Source: Novipirellula herctigrandis (lineage in GTDB: Bacteria > Planctomycetota > Planctomycetia > Pirellulales > Pirellulaceae). From it: 64,000 nt of DNA. Each line of letters opens with the position of its first letter. Position 1 is the first letter of the stretch. Under the pieces are notes generated by a model. The model worked only from the letters and a program-made list of their open reading frames with translations, did no database searches and was not told the origin of the DNA. Both the position numbers and the translations under genes were made by a program. Location: the NCBI GenBank assembly GCA_007859835.1, contig SJPJ01000001.1:6984504-7048503 (forward strand), in the 5' to 3' direction. Positions 27,001-35,657 of the stretch are shown piece after piece.

Positions 27001-30000
27001 ATGCAACTTCACCAACCGCTCGTGCTTGACAACGACCGCATCGTCGATGTCTCAACATCGTACCGCAGCGATCGCCAACGGTTTGAAATGCGATTCAAAG
27101 AACAAGGTTCGAGTGATTGGCATCGATTGGCAACCGTAGCAACAAGTACGGACGATCGGCCTATCTTGGGCACTGTCGACGTCCGATCTATCCAAAGCCG
27201 ATGTGACGAGCCGATCTCCGAAGAACGTTGTTACGATTATTGCCAGCTGCTTGGGCTGAACTACGGTGAGAAATTTCGTGGGGTTGCCGGTGGTTTTCGC
27301 AGGGAATCGGAAGCGCTCGTTGAAGTTCAATTGCCGGCTCATTTGTGTCACGAAGCAGAGAATCATACCCTTCATCCGGCGCTGCTCGATGCGTGTTTTC
27401 ACGCGATGATCGTGGCCGATCGATCTTTTGATGTTGCTCTGGACGATCTCTATTTGCCGCATCGAATCGAACGCATCGTTTGCAAGGGCGATCTAAGCGG
27501 GATCACGGAACTACAAGTGCACGCTAAGATTCTTGAAAAGAACGCACATCGGATGATCGCAAACTTAGAACTTGCCGATTCGTCAGGAAGTGTGGTTGTG
27601 CAGATTCATGGCTTCGAAAGCCGCAATGCAGGCGGAGCCATTTCGTCCGCCGCTGCGACGGAGTTGATGTATCGTTATTGTTGGGAATTGGCCTCCGGAA
27701 CCTCCAACGAGAACAAGATTGCCTCGCGGCGGAAATGGCTAATCTTCGCGGATCAGCAAGGCTTGTCCGAGCGGTTGATGAACCATCTCGGCGATGACGA
27801 AGTAATCGAAGTCTATCCTGGCGACCAGTTTGAACAACGAACCGATTCGATGTTTACGCTTCCGCCAAAGCCCGGCCCCCAGTGGGATAAGTTGCTCCAA
27901 ACGATCGACGCCGAAACGATCAACGGTATCGTTTTCGCTTGGGGATTGGACCTTGACGAATCGTTTGTTTCGGCAGAGCAAGTCGAACATAGCACCGCCA
28001 TTTCCTGTGAAGCACCGTTGGCGATTGCACAAGCGTGGCAGCGACGTTTCGTTGACGCACCAACAGGCAACGAAATGCCAACGCTTTCCATCGTCACTGC
28101 GGAAGCTCAATCGATCGACGAAACCCCAGAGAATTTGACGTATTGCCAAACGCCGCTCGTTGGATTGGGACGCGTTCTGATTAGCGAATGTTCCGTCTTG
28201 CGGACGCGCTTAATCGATCTTTCGACGTCATGTCCGAAACAACTTATGGCGGATCTCGTCAGCGAACTACTTATTGACGATGCCGAAGACGAAGTCATGT
28301 ATCGCAGCGGTACCCGTTTTGTCCGTCGTTTTGTCCCTCATAGTTCCGTGCCGCTTCCGGCAATACCTGCTGCGACACAAACGCGAAGGTGTCGTTTGGC
28401 GACCGGTCGCACCAGCAGTATCGACGATTTGCACTACAAAACCAGTGTTGATCGACCGCTTGCAGATGACGAGGTCTTGATCGAAGTCGCTGCAACGGGA
28501 TTGAATTTTAGTGACGTGATGAAGGCGTTGGATTTGTACCCTGGTCTACCCGATGGTCCCGTGATCCTCGGTGCCGAATGCTGCGGAATAGTCGTGAAGC
28601 GAGGGGGCACCGTAACCGATTGGCAAATCGGTGATGAGGTGATTGCGATCGCAAAAGGTAGTTTCGCGACGCATGCCATTGTTAACGAAGCCTTGGTTGC
28701 AAAGAAGCCTAGGACGTTGACCAGCGAGCAAGCGGCAACGATTCCGATCGCGTTTTTGACAGCCGATTATGCAATGAACCAGTGCGCACGATTGCGCGCA
28801 GGGGAATCGGTTTTGATTCACTCCGCGAGTGGTGGAGTCGGATTGGCATCCGTCCAATTGGCCAAACAAGCCGGCTTGGAAATTCACGCCACCGCAGGCA
28901 GTCCGCAAAAGCGTGATTTCGTTCGCGCGTTGGGAGTCGAATCGATTTGGGATTCTCGCAGTTTGGCCTTTGTTGAGGAAGTGCGAAGCCAAACCGATGG
29001 CGATGGTGTGGATGCGATTTTGAATTCACTCCCTGGCGAGGCGATCCCGAAAGGTCTGGGATTATTGAAGACGGGTGGTCGCTTTTTAGAAATCGGCAAG
29101 CGAGATATCTATGGCGATCGCCCGATCGATTTGTCACCATTCCGGAAAAATCTTGCGTTCTTTGCCATTGATTTGGATCAATTGTTTACCACGGATCCGG
29201 TTCGTATGGGGAACTCTTTACGCCGACTCGCAGCCCAATTCGACGACGGATCGCTCGAACCACTTCCTGTGAAGACGTTTGACGCGGACCAGACTTGCGA
29301 GGCGTTCCGCTACATGCAGCAGGCAAAGCATATCGGCAAAGTGGCTGTGCGATACGATCAATCACCGAGCGAAGTCTACCCGACCGCGATCCATGATCCA
29401 ACGGCGACAGTGACCGATCTTTTCCTTAGCGACAAAACCTACTGGATTGCGGGTGGGTTAGGCGGATTCGGCTTACAGATCGCCCTGTGGATGGCCCGAA
29501 ACGGTGCGGGCCATTTGGTCCTCAGTGGACGAAGTCATTCATTGAGCAATGAAGCCAACCGCGTGATTGCCGAAATCGAATCGCTCGGCGCAGCCGTGAC
29601 GGTAATGCCAACGGATATAACCAAACCAGACGAAGTGGCGGCAACACTTGGTCGCATCCGAGACGAACTTCCACCGCTGCGCGGTATTTACCATACCGCA
29701 ATGGTGCTAGAAGATCGTTTGCTTGGCGATTTAGACTTGGCAACGCTCCATCGTGTGCTTCGGCCCAAGGTCGTTGGCGGATGGAACCTTCATTCGGCGT
29801 CGCTTGATAAAACGTTGGTTGTCGAACCACTTGATCAATTCGTGTTGTTTTCGTCACTCTCAAGTGTTTTCGGACACGCTGGGCAAGCGAACTACGCGGC
29901 TGCCAACGCGGCTCTCGATGGGCTTGCGTATCAACGGCGTGCAAGCGGTTTGCCGGCTTTGGTGATCAATTGGGGGCACCTCGGTGAAGTCGGCTATTTA

Positions 30001-30672
30001 GCCAAGCGAGACGAACTTGGTGCCAGATTGGAACGCCAAGGAGTACTCCGTTTTTCAGTCGAAGAAGCAACCACTTGCCTCGGTGAACTCCTTCGCACGC
30101 AAGCGATCCAGGCAAGCGTCCTTAAAATGGATTGGTCACTTTGGCGAGGTTTGGGGCTGACCCAAAATGTCTCGCCGCGATTTGCTCATCTGATCCGAAA
30201 CGATGCGGCCGAAATGAATCAATCGTTTGATCTTGGACAACTGCGTCGCGCCAACACGTCGGAACAACTCGATCAAATTCAACGAATGGTACAGACCAAA
30301 TTGATGTCTCTGCTGGGACTTCGTTGCGACCAACTCGATCCTACGCGTTCACTGCTGGAATTGGGACTCGATTCGCTCATGGCGGTCGAACTAAGGAATT
30401 GGATCGAGAATCAATTTCAAATTTCGCTGCCGATCTCGGAATTGATGCGTGGAGCATCCATTGACGATATCTCGGAGAATACCGCTGATCGAATTAGTTC
30501 AAGTACAATGACGCCACATCCAAACGTTTCTTCGACCCCGCCGACGGATCTGCGGTTGACTCATGATACCGAGCAATTGCTTGGCTCGGTTGACCAAATG
30601 GACGATAGCCAAATCGATCGACTGTTGTCCGAATTGACCGGCACGCAATTTCCACCGGAACCCACGTCGTGA
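24034..30672 (+). CDS. Type I polyketide synthase, one reducing module (KS-AT-DH-psiKR-ER-KR-ACP)
   Basis: Multidomain PKS of 2212 residues starting with GTG. KS at about 18-450 has C195 (DTACSSS), H330 (EAHGTGTPVGDP) and H370 (KTNIGHLEAG). AT at about 555-880 has GHSVGE (S651) and YAFHS (751-755). The Phe-His in this motif favours malonyl-CoA over methylmalonyl-CoA, but the first residue is not the usual His. DH at about 925-1200 has H950 in DHQVRSSCLYP (Ser replaces the usual Gly) and D1119 in HPALLDACF. A non-catalytic KR-like structural region lies at about 1220-1440. ER at about 1450-1765 has SASGGVGLASV. KR at about 1800-1990 has GGLGGFG, S1941 and Y1954. ACP Ser2114 is in GLDSLMAVEL. 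All reductive activities look intact, so a saturated chain unit is predicted. There is no loading module. The stop overlaps the NRPS start as GTGA. Confidence 0.95.
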   Translation: MSTPSFPGDAAVIQQLNRPNADLIAIVGLGCRFPGGANNPDQYWSLLNEGRDAISETPKDRWELDKFYSSGGVKLGKTNSRWGGYVDEIDCFDPQLFGISPREAAAMDPQQRMLLEAVWQALEDSGTPVESIAGQPASVFVGISSFDYSVASLSFEDRTVLGPYSNTGGSSSIAANRISYCFDLRGPSVAVDTACSSSLVALHMACESLRCGNAPIAIAGGVNALLLPDFYVAFSQLGVLSPDGRCKTFDSRANGYVRSEGAGIVVLKPYDAALRDGDAIYCVIRASALNQDGHTDGMTVPSQSAQQTLMTQAYQSANIDPALVSYIEAHGTGTPVGDPIEAAAIGSVVGTARTASQPCYVGSVKTNIGHLEAGAGIASVIKVALAMRHQTIPKHLNFESLNPAIRLQENNLRLPLKSTPWTPIEGRRIAGINGFGYGGANAHVVVEDVSTMQSAESKPSSAEGESLGEIGWPLPVSAQTSETLPVVAHQWAEWLSESTTSLNIRDLVGSATQQRSHLRTRKLVFGKTMDALAHRLLAAELDNSGSNQTITKTHRENGILFVCCGQGPQHWKMGRSLYHAGGAFRKTIDRCDREFSRHATWSLVAELHRDESESRFQETAIAQPALFAIQVALAAQWAEYGVRPAAVVGHSVGEIAAAHLSGTLSFQDACAVAVHRGRTMDLATSRGAMIAAGITADEARQWIEGREQLLSLAAVNGPQSVTISGDADAISELTIQLQQKGLFCRPLAVEYAFHSPQMNPVENELKRSLASLSPRNPTTPMISTVTGQLITGNETDADYWWQNVRHSVLFAPAMQTAADSGFAVSIELGPHPVLTYSINECFAEQGKSIHVVPSMHREVDDVQAFRNALEQLYQLDAPIDWQTVAPKPHRRLRLPRYPMQRERLWAESDESRRTRLEDDFHPLLGTRIAAPEPAWKNQLSVKTHPYLSDHQVRSSCLYPAAAMIETVLAAARIVARQSPETPAAIRLENMQLHQPLVLDNDRIVDVSTSYRSDRQRFEMRFKEQGSSDWHRLATVATSTDDRPILGTVDVRSIQSRCDEPISEERCYDYCQLLGLNYGEKFRGVAGGFRRESEALVEVQLPAHLCHEAENHTLHPALLDACFHAMIVADRSFDVALDDLYLPHRIERIVCKGDLSGITELQVHAKILEKNAHRMIANLELADSSGSVVVQIHGFESRNAGGAISSAAATELMYRYCWELASGTSNENKIASRRKWLIFADQQGLSERLMNHLGDDEVIEVYPGDQFEQRTDSMFTLPPKPGPQWDKLLQTIDAETINGIVFAWGLDLDESFVSAEQVEHSTAISCEAPLAIAQAWQRRFVDAPTGNEMPTLSIVTAEAQSIDETPENLTYCQTPLVGLGRVLISECSVLRTRLIDLSTSCPKQLMADLVSELLIDDAEDEVMYRSGTRFVRRFVPHSSVPLPAIPAATQTRRCRLATGRTSSIDDLHYKTSVDRPLADDEVLIEVAATGLNFSDVMKALDLYPGLPDGPVILGAECCGIVVKRGGTVTDWQIGDEVIAIAKGSFATHAIVNEALVAKKPRTLTSEQAATIPIAFLTADYAMNQCARLRAGESVLIHSASGGVGLASVQLAKQAGLEIHATAGSPQKRDFVRALGVESIWDSRSLAFVEEVRSQTDGDGVDAILNSLPGEAIPKGLGLLKTGGRFLEIGKRDIYGDRPIDLSPFRKNLAFFAIDLDQLFTTDPVRMGNSLRRLAAQFDDGSLEPLPVKTFDADQTCEAFRYMQQAKHIGKVAVRYDQSPSEVYPTAIHDPTATVTDLFLSDKTYWIAGGLGGFGLQIALWMARNGAGHLVLSGRSHSLSNEANRVIAEIESLGAAVTVMPTDITKPDEVAATLGRIRDELPPLRGIYHTAMVLEDRLLGDLDLATLHRVLRPKVVGGWNLHSASLDKTLVVEPLDQFVLFSSLSSVFGHAGQANYAAANAALDGLAYQRRASGLPALVINWGHLGEVGYLAKRDELGARLERQGVLRFSVEEATTCLGELLRTQAIQASVLKMDWSLWRGLGLTQNVSPRFAHLIRNDAAEMNQSFDLGQLRRANTSEQLDQIQRMVQTKLMSLLGLRCDQLDPTRSLLELGLDSLMAVELRNWIENQFQISLPISELMRGASIDDISENTADRISSSTMTPHPNVSSTPPTDLRLTHDTEQLLGSVDQMDDSQIDRLLSELTGTQFPPEPTS

Positions 30673-33600
30673 CCGATTCGATTTCCGAGTTGACACCGGA
30701 ACAGAAACGCGAACTCCTTAAGCGACTACTTCAGGAGAAAGCCAATTCGCAGCGGCAATTCCCGATGTCCTCTCAACAGCAGGGACTTTGGCATGCTTTT
30801 CGACGCGACCCCGAGTCAACTGCATACAATGTTTTTCTTGCCAGTCGCGTACGGTCGGAATTGGACTTGGATGCGTTGGCGGAAACAATGCGCGTCTTGT
30901 CAATGCGTCACCATGCCCTGCGGACGACATTCTCTGACTCCAACGGAACGCTTCAGCAGTCGGTTCACGAGTCGTTGAATCCGGAGATCGAAATTGAAAC
31001 GGTCGAAGGTTTTAGTGATGCTGAACTGCGCTGCCGAGTTCTCGAGCATGTTGGACGACCGTTTGATCTTGAAGCGGGTCCGTTGCTGAGGTTGGTGGTA
31101 CTTCGTGTCAGCGATGATGACATGGTGGTTGTGGCGACCACGCATCATATTGTGACCGATTTTTGGTCGCTGGTTCTAATCATGCGTGAGTTGCGAGAGA
31201 TTTATCCATCGGTGCGAGCGGAGCGAACGCTAAACCTCAGCGAACCGGCCAACCACTTTGCCAACTATGTTCGCCAGCAAGCCGAATTTGTCACCAGTGA
31301 CCAAAAGAACGCTTCCAAAGCCTATTGGCAACAACAAGTCACGGGTGTCGCCTCGACGCTTGAATTGCCGTTAGATTATCGCCGGCCTGCCCACTTCACG
31401 GGTCGCGCCCATTCGATCCCAATCTCTCTGAGTTTGCCTCTGTCGAATCGCATTCGTCAATTCGCACAACGCTCAAGTGTTACCACCAATGCCGTACTTT
31501 TGTCCGCCGTTGAGGTGCTTCTAAGCCGGTACAGTCGACAACCTCGCTTCCTTATCGGGATTCCCTCCTCGGGACGCAGCGGACAACAATTCGAAAACAC
31601 CGTGGGCTATTTCTCTGGTGTATTGCCTATCCGTGTGGATGTATCGGGCGGAGTCTCTTTTGAAAGTCTTGTTCGTCAGACTTCCGCAACCATGTTGGCA
31701 GGACTCGATCACGAACGCTATCCGTTTGCCGAAATTGTCAAAGATGCGAATCCACTACGGGACGCGAGTCGTGCTCCATTGATTCAGTCTCTCTGTACCT
31801 TTGAAAATTCCCATTTGCAGTCCGAGACCGATCACGCTTCGTTTTTGATGCCGACGCGAACACGAAAGTCCGAAGTTGGTGGAATGATTCAAGAGTCATT
31901 CGCCATTCCTCATCCCACTTGTCATTACGACATCGAATTCGCTTTCGATTCGTCATCGACAGCAATCGGCGGTATCGTCTGTTTTTGTGCTGACCTGTTT
32001 CGAACCTCGTCGATGCAACAGTTTGTCGAAAATTTTCGCCGCTTGACAAATGCGTTGATCGATCAGAGTACTTGCTCGATTTCTTCCCTCAAATGGGGCG
32101 AAGCTCCGCCGGTCGCTTCAATGGATTGTCCTGCAACAGGCAATCTGAACGACTTACTCGCCGAAGGTGCTGATACCGCGACGCTTGCCGGCGGCCATGA
32201 TGGATTGTCGTTTTCGCCGCAGCAAATCGAGCGATGCACTAGCCGTCTTGCCAAGAGGCTGGTTGATGTTGGTGTCAAGTCAAACGAACTCGTGGCGGTC
32301 ATTCTTCCGAATCGTCCTGCGTGCGCCATCGCGGTGCAAGCTGTTTTGCGAAGTGGCGCGGCGCTGATTCCGATAGACGCCGATCAACCATCGCTGCCTT
32401 TGCAGCAATTGTTGGCCGAAGCCGAGCCGGTTGTTGTGATTACCGACCGAGAATTGGAACTCAGTGCCATCCCTTCCATCAATATCGATGATTTTTTAAC
32501 CGGTTGCGATACCGATACGGCAACGCAATCGTCAATGGACAGTTTGGCAAGCGTTGGTCCGGACGAGCTTGCCTATGTCATCTTTACATCCGGTTCAACG
32601 GGACGCCCCAAGGGAGTAATGATCAATCAGGGGGCGATCGCAAACACCATCCAATGGCGGAAACAGGATGTAAAACTCACTGCCAAAGATCGCGTGATCG
32701 CACTTTTGTCTCACCAGTTTGACGCTGGCTTGGGAGTTATGCTTACGGCAATTTCGCAAGGCGCGACGTTGGTTTGGCCGAAGCAATCGTCACCTTTCCA
32801 ACTCGACCTTGATGACATTATCGATACGTTGATCGGACAACGTATCACGGTTTTGGTGGCCAATCCAAGTTTGCTGCAAGTCATTCTTGCTCATCCTCGC
32901 TTTGATCAGTGTTGCTGGTTAGAACAAATTTGGACTGGCGGCGAAACAATGCCGACGGATCTACCAAACCAGGTTCGGGAACGCACAAATGCGCGACTGT
33001 GGAACTTTTACGGACCGACCGAAGCGTCGATTGAAGCGACGGCCTATGAAACACCACTTGACCACGATCCAAGTCGCCCCGTCCCAATTGGCCGAGCGAT
33101 TGCGAACACACAAATCGCCATTCTGGATGACCACTTTCAACCGGTTGCGGATGGCGTGCCAGGGCAAATAGCTATTCTTGGAAACGGCCTTGCACGTGGC
33201 TACTTGAGCCAACCAACTGAAACCGCGAAATCATTTCGCCTGCTCGAATCGTTTGGCGGCAAACGTGCCTACCTGACTGGCGATCTTGGCCGAATCAATG
33301 CTGACGGGTTGGTTGAGTTTCTCGGACGCATCGACGGGCAAGTCAAACTGCGTGGTTACCGAATCGAACTCGAAGAGATTGAACAGCACTTGCGGAATCA
33401 GCCAAGCGTGCTCGATGCCGCAGTTTGTGTCTTAGGCGAAGGCACATCTGCATTGCTGGTTGGGTTGATGGTCACCCCGTCTGCAGTTTCCAACTTGGAG
33501 GATGGATTCAGCGGTCTCCCCCGGTACAAACGGCCCGCTCGTGTCCACCGTGTCGATGCGATTCCCAAGAACGCGAGTGGAAAGATCGATCGCAGTCAGC

Positions 33601-34742
33601 TAAAGGAGTTGGCGGCAACTTTTCGTGCCGTAACGCCAGCACCAACTGGAATCACCGTACCACAGAATGACTTCGAAGCGTTCTTGGCAACCACTTGGTG
33701 CGAAGTGCTACAGACGGATAGCGTGCAATTCGACGAAAGTTTTTTTGATGCTGGTGGTAGTTCCCTACAAGCGGCGATGTTGACCGCCAAGTTGACGGAT
33801 TCGCTCGGTGTTCGTGTTCCTGTAGCGTTGCTGTTTGATTTGTCGGACATTCGCACGCTGGCCCGACGTTTGGCTGAGCTTTATCCAACTCAAATCGAGG
33901 CGAGCTTCGGCGTTGCATCGGTTCAAACCGGGACACGTTGCGTGTCGAAAAAAGGTAGCCATCCCTTGATCGCGGCGTGGCAACCGTCCGGCGACCGTCC
34001 ACCGATATTTATGGTGCATCCGCCCGGTGGGATCGTCGTTTGCTACCGCGATCTTGCCCAGCAGCTTTCAACCAAGCAGCCTCTCTATGCGATTCGCTCT
34101 AAAGGTCTGCACGGCGACGAAGCTTTGCCGGAAACGATGCAAGCGATGGCAGCCGAGTATGTCGCAGCCATCGAGGCGACGTGTCCTGATGGTCCGATTG
34201 TCATTGGCGGTTGGTCGCTCGGTGGATTGGCGGCTGTCGAAGTTGCCAAACAACTTCTTGCGTCCCGGCGAGAAGTTCAGCATTTGATTCTACTGGATAC
34301 CTCGATTCCCGCGGGTGCCAACGACCGGGTCGATGAAGAGGAGCATCAACAAGTCGGCCTCGAATACGGAATTGATTTGTCTCTTGAACAACTCGGGGAA
34401 TTGGCACCCGAGGAGCAGTTGCCATTCCTCTGGGAACACGCCAAAAAACTTGGGGTACTCGACGACGATGTGCCTGCGGAGGTTGTGCGTCATACGCTAT
34501 TGGATCTTCAGCGGTTGTTTCACCACCATGTCGAGCTTGCAAATCGCTACCAGCTTGATGAGGTTGCAATTCCAATCGTCTTGTTTCGACCTCTAGATGT
34601 GCCGGTGCAATCGTCTGGTTCGCATGACCGTGGATGGTCCAAGCTTGCAAAGAAGGTGACTGTAATCGATGTTCCCGGCCATCATCATAGCATGTTGTCC
34701 ATGCCACACGTTGTTGAATTGGCCCGCTACTTCAATCGCTAA
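30669..34742 (+). CDS. One-module NRPS (C-A-PCP-TE) coupled to the PKS
   Basis: Non-ribosomal peptide synthetase of 1357 residues starting with GTG inside the PKS stop. The N-terminal ELTPEQKRELLKRLLQEK helix may dock to the PKS C-terminus. The C domain (about 30-470) has HHxxxD at H159-D164 (THHIVTDFW). The A domain (about 505-995) has YVIFTSGSTGRPKG (from Y636), NFYGPTEAS, YLTGDLGR, and PKNASGKIDR with the catalytic Lys. The FDAG at the A4 core keeps the Asp that holds an amino group. My hand alignment to GrsA gives the pocket residues D-A-G-S-I-T-F-I-E-K, which I cannot assign to a substrate. The PCP has DAGGSS with pantetheine Ser1032. The TE has GWSLGG (S1183) and a GHHH motif near 1338 supplying the catalytic His. 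It should couple one amino acid to the polyketide and release it. It ends convergently, overlapping the ABC ATPase gene. Confidence 0.95.
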   Translation: MTDSISELTPEQKRELLKRLLQEKANSQRQFPMSSQQQGLWHAFRRDPESTAYNVFLASRVRSELDLDALAETMRVLSMRHHALRTTFSDSNGTLQQSVHESLNPEIEIETVEGFSDAELRCRVLEHVGRPFDLEAGPLLRLVVLRVSDDDMVVVATTHHIVTDFWSLVLIMRELREIYPSVRAERTLNLSEPANHFANYVRQQAEFVTSDQKNASKAYWQQQVTGVASTLELPLDYRRPAHFTGRAHSIPISLSLPLSNRIRQFAQRSSVTTNAVLLSAVEVLLSRYSRQPRFLIGIPSSGRSGQQFENTVGYFSGVLPIRVDVSGGVSFESLVRQTSATMLAGLDHERYPFAEIVKDANPLRDASRAPLIQSLCTFENSHLQSETDHASFLMPTRTRKSEVGGMIQESFAIPHPTCHYDIEFAFDSSSTAIGGIVCFCADLFRTSSMQQFVENFRRLTNALIDQSTCSISSLKWGEAPPVASMDCPATGNLNDLLAEGADTATLAGGHDGLSFSPQQIERCTSRLAKRLVDVGVKSNELVAVILPNRPACAIAVQAVLRSGAALIPIDADQPSLPLQQLLAEAEPVVVITDRELELSAIPSINIDDFLTGCDTDTATQSSMDSLASVGPDELAYVIFTSGSTGRPKGVMINQGAIANTIQWRKQDVKLTAKDRVIALLSHQFDAGLGVMLTAISQGATLVWPKQSSPFQLDLDDIIDTLIGQRITVLVANPSLLQVILAHPRFDQCCWLEQIWTGGETMPTDLPNQVRERTNARLWNFYGPTEASIEATAYETPLDHDPSRPVPIGRAIANTQIAILDDHFQPVADGVPGQIAILGNGLARGYLSQPTETAKSFRLLESFGGKRAYLTGDLGRINADGLVEFLGRIDGQVKLRGYRIELEEIEQHLRNQPSVLDAAVCVLGEGTSALLVGLMVTPSAVSNLEDGFSGLPRYKRPARVHRVDAIPKNASGKIDRSQLKELAATFRAVTPAPTGITVPQNDFEAFLATTWCEVLQTDSVQFDESFFDAGGSSLQAAMLTAKLTDSLGVRVPVALLFDLSDIRTLARRLAELYPTQIEASFGVASVQTGTRCVSKKGSHPLIAAWQPSGDRPPIFMVHPPGGIVVCYRDLAQQLSTKQPLYAIRSKGLHGDEALPETMQAMAAEYVAAIEATCPDGPIVIGGWSLGGLAAVEVAKQLLASRREVQHLILLDTSIPAGANDRVDEEEHQQVGLEYGIDLSLEQLGELAPEEQLPFLWEHAKKLGVLDDDVPAEVVRHTLLDLQRLFHHHVELANRYQLDEVAIPIVLFRPLDVPVQSSGSHDRGWSKLAKKVTVIDVPGHHHSMLSMPHVVELARYFNR

Positions 34743-35406
34743 CGATCTTGCCATCATGAAGCTGGACGATGCGATCGGCACGTTCCGCGATCGAGATGTC
34801 GTGAGTGACGACGACCAAAGTTCGATCACTGCCGCGACAAAATTGATCTAGCATCTGCATCACAGTGTCCCCACTTTCCGAATCGAGTGCGCCTGTGGGT
34901 TCGTCTGCCAGTACCAGTGACGGGCTGTTGGCCAAGGCTCGGGCGATCGCGACCCGTTGTCGTTGGCCGTTGGAAAGCTGCCACGAGAAGTGTTTTGTGC
35001 GGTCGGACAATCCCACTGAGTCCAGCAGTGTGTTGGCCGCTTGTCGGTGTTCGGATACGTGGCGGCCGTCTCCGAACATTGGCAATTGGACGTTTTCTTC
35101 GGCTGTCAGATTCGGCAACAAATAGAACGACTGGAAAACAAACCCGATCTGCTTGGAACGCAATGCGTCAAGATTCATTGCCGCATCGACAATTTGACCA
35201 TCGAATCGCACCGTACCCGAAGTGGGCCGGTCAAGCGCACCGATCATGTTGAGAAGCGTCGACTTGCCGCAACCGCTCGGTCCAACAATGGCAATGAATT
35301 CACCTCGCCCAATCGACAAATCAACTTGATCCAGGGCAAGCACATCTCCATCCGCGTAATGCCGACTAACGCCGACCAATTCGACCAAGACAGATTGATT
35401 GTTCAT
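34732..35406 (-). CDS. LolD/MacB-type ABC transporter ATP-binding protein
   Basis: Cytoplasmic ABC ATPase of about 224 residues (ATG 35406 assumed; an in-frame ATG eight codons earlier is possible). Motifs: Walker A GPSGCGKST, Q-loop FVFQSFYLLPNLTAEENV, signature LSNGQRQR, Walker B LVLADEPTGALD, H-loop VVVTHD. The signature has Asn where LSGGQ normally has the second Gly. The DEPTGALDSESG and Q-loop style place it in the LolD/MacB/FtsE group that pairs with FtsX-type permeases. The only such permease nearby is encoded before the PKS, so the two probably form one exporter even though they are on opposite strands. The gene overlaps the NRPS 3' end by 11 bases, tail to tail. Confidence 0.88.
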   Translation of the reverse strand: MNNQSVLVELVGVSRHYADGDVLALDQVDLSIGRGEFIAIVGPSGCGKSTLLNMIGALDRPTSGTVRFDGQIVDAAMNLDALRSKQIGFVFQSFYLLPNLTAEENVQLPMFGDGRHVSEHRQAANTLLDSVGLSDRTKHFSWQLSNGQRQRVAIARALANSPSLVLADEPTGALDSESGDTVMQMLDQFCRGSDRTLVVVTHDISIAERADRIVQLHDGKIVSD

Positions 35407-35462
35407 GCCAACATTCTCTTGCCAAGGCAACAGTCACTCGTCCGGAGCCTAGCTGATCCGTG

Positions 35463-35657
35463 TCACACCAAATCCGGGTCGATTTCATCTTCGGGCGTCA
35501 CGCCGAGCCCTTTCAGGACTTCGGTCAACTGGGCGTCGAGGGCATCGAGTTGTGCCAATACGTCATCTTGGCGTCGTTCCAAATCATTTAGCAGTTGACC
35601 TGGTTCGGAAGCGTCCACGGTGGAAGTCGGAGTTGGCGACATTTGCAGGAAAGCCAA
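35463..35657 (-). CDS. Small coiled-coil protein of unknown function (64 aa)
   Basis: The product starts MAFLQMSPTPTSTVDASEP. A strongly helical heptad-like segment (QLLNDLERRQDDVLAQLDAL, then DAQLTEVLKGLG) follows, and an acidic tail ending EDEIDPDLV. The size and helical pattern recall small conserved planctomycetal proteins and, loosely, the small subunit of exonuclease VII; there is not enough to call either. The gene lies about 57 bases upstream of the ABC ATPase start on the same strand, so the two may be co-transcribed. Confidence 0.55.
   Translation of the reverse strand: MAFLQMSPTPTSTVDASEPGQLLNDLERRQDDVLAQLDALDAQLTEVLKGLGVTPEDEIDPDLV

Noticed and set aside
34201-34707. 168-codon minus-strand frame inside the NRPS thioesterase
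   Set aside because: Opposite the TE domain with its catalytic residues; no start site or domain.
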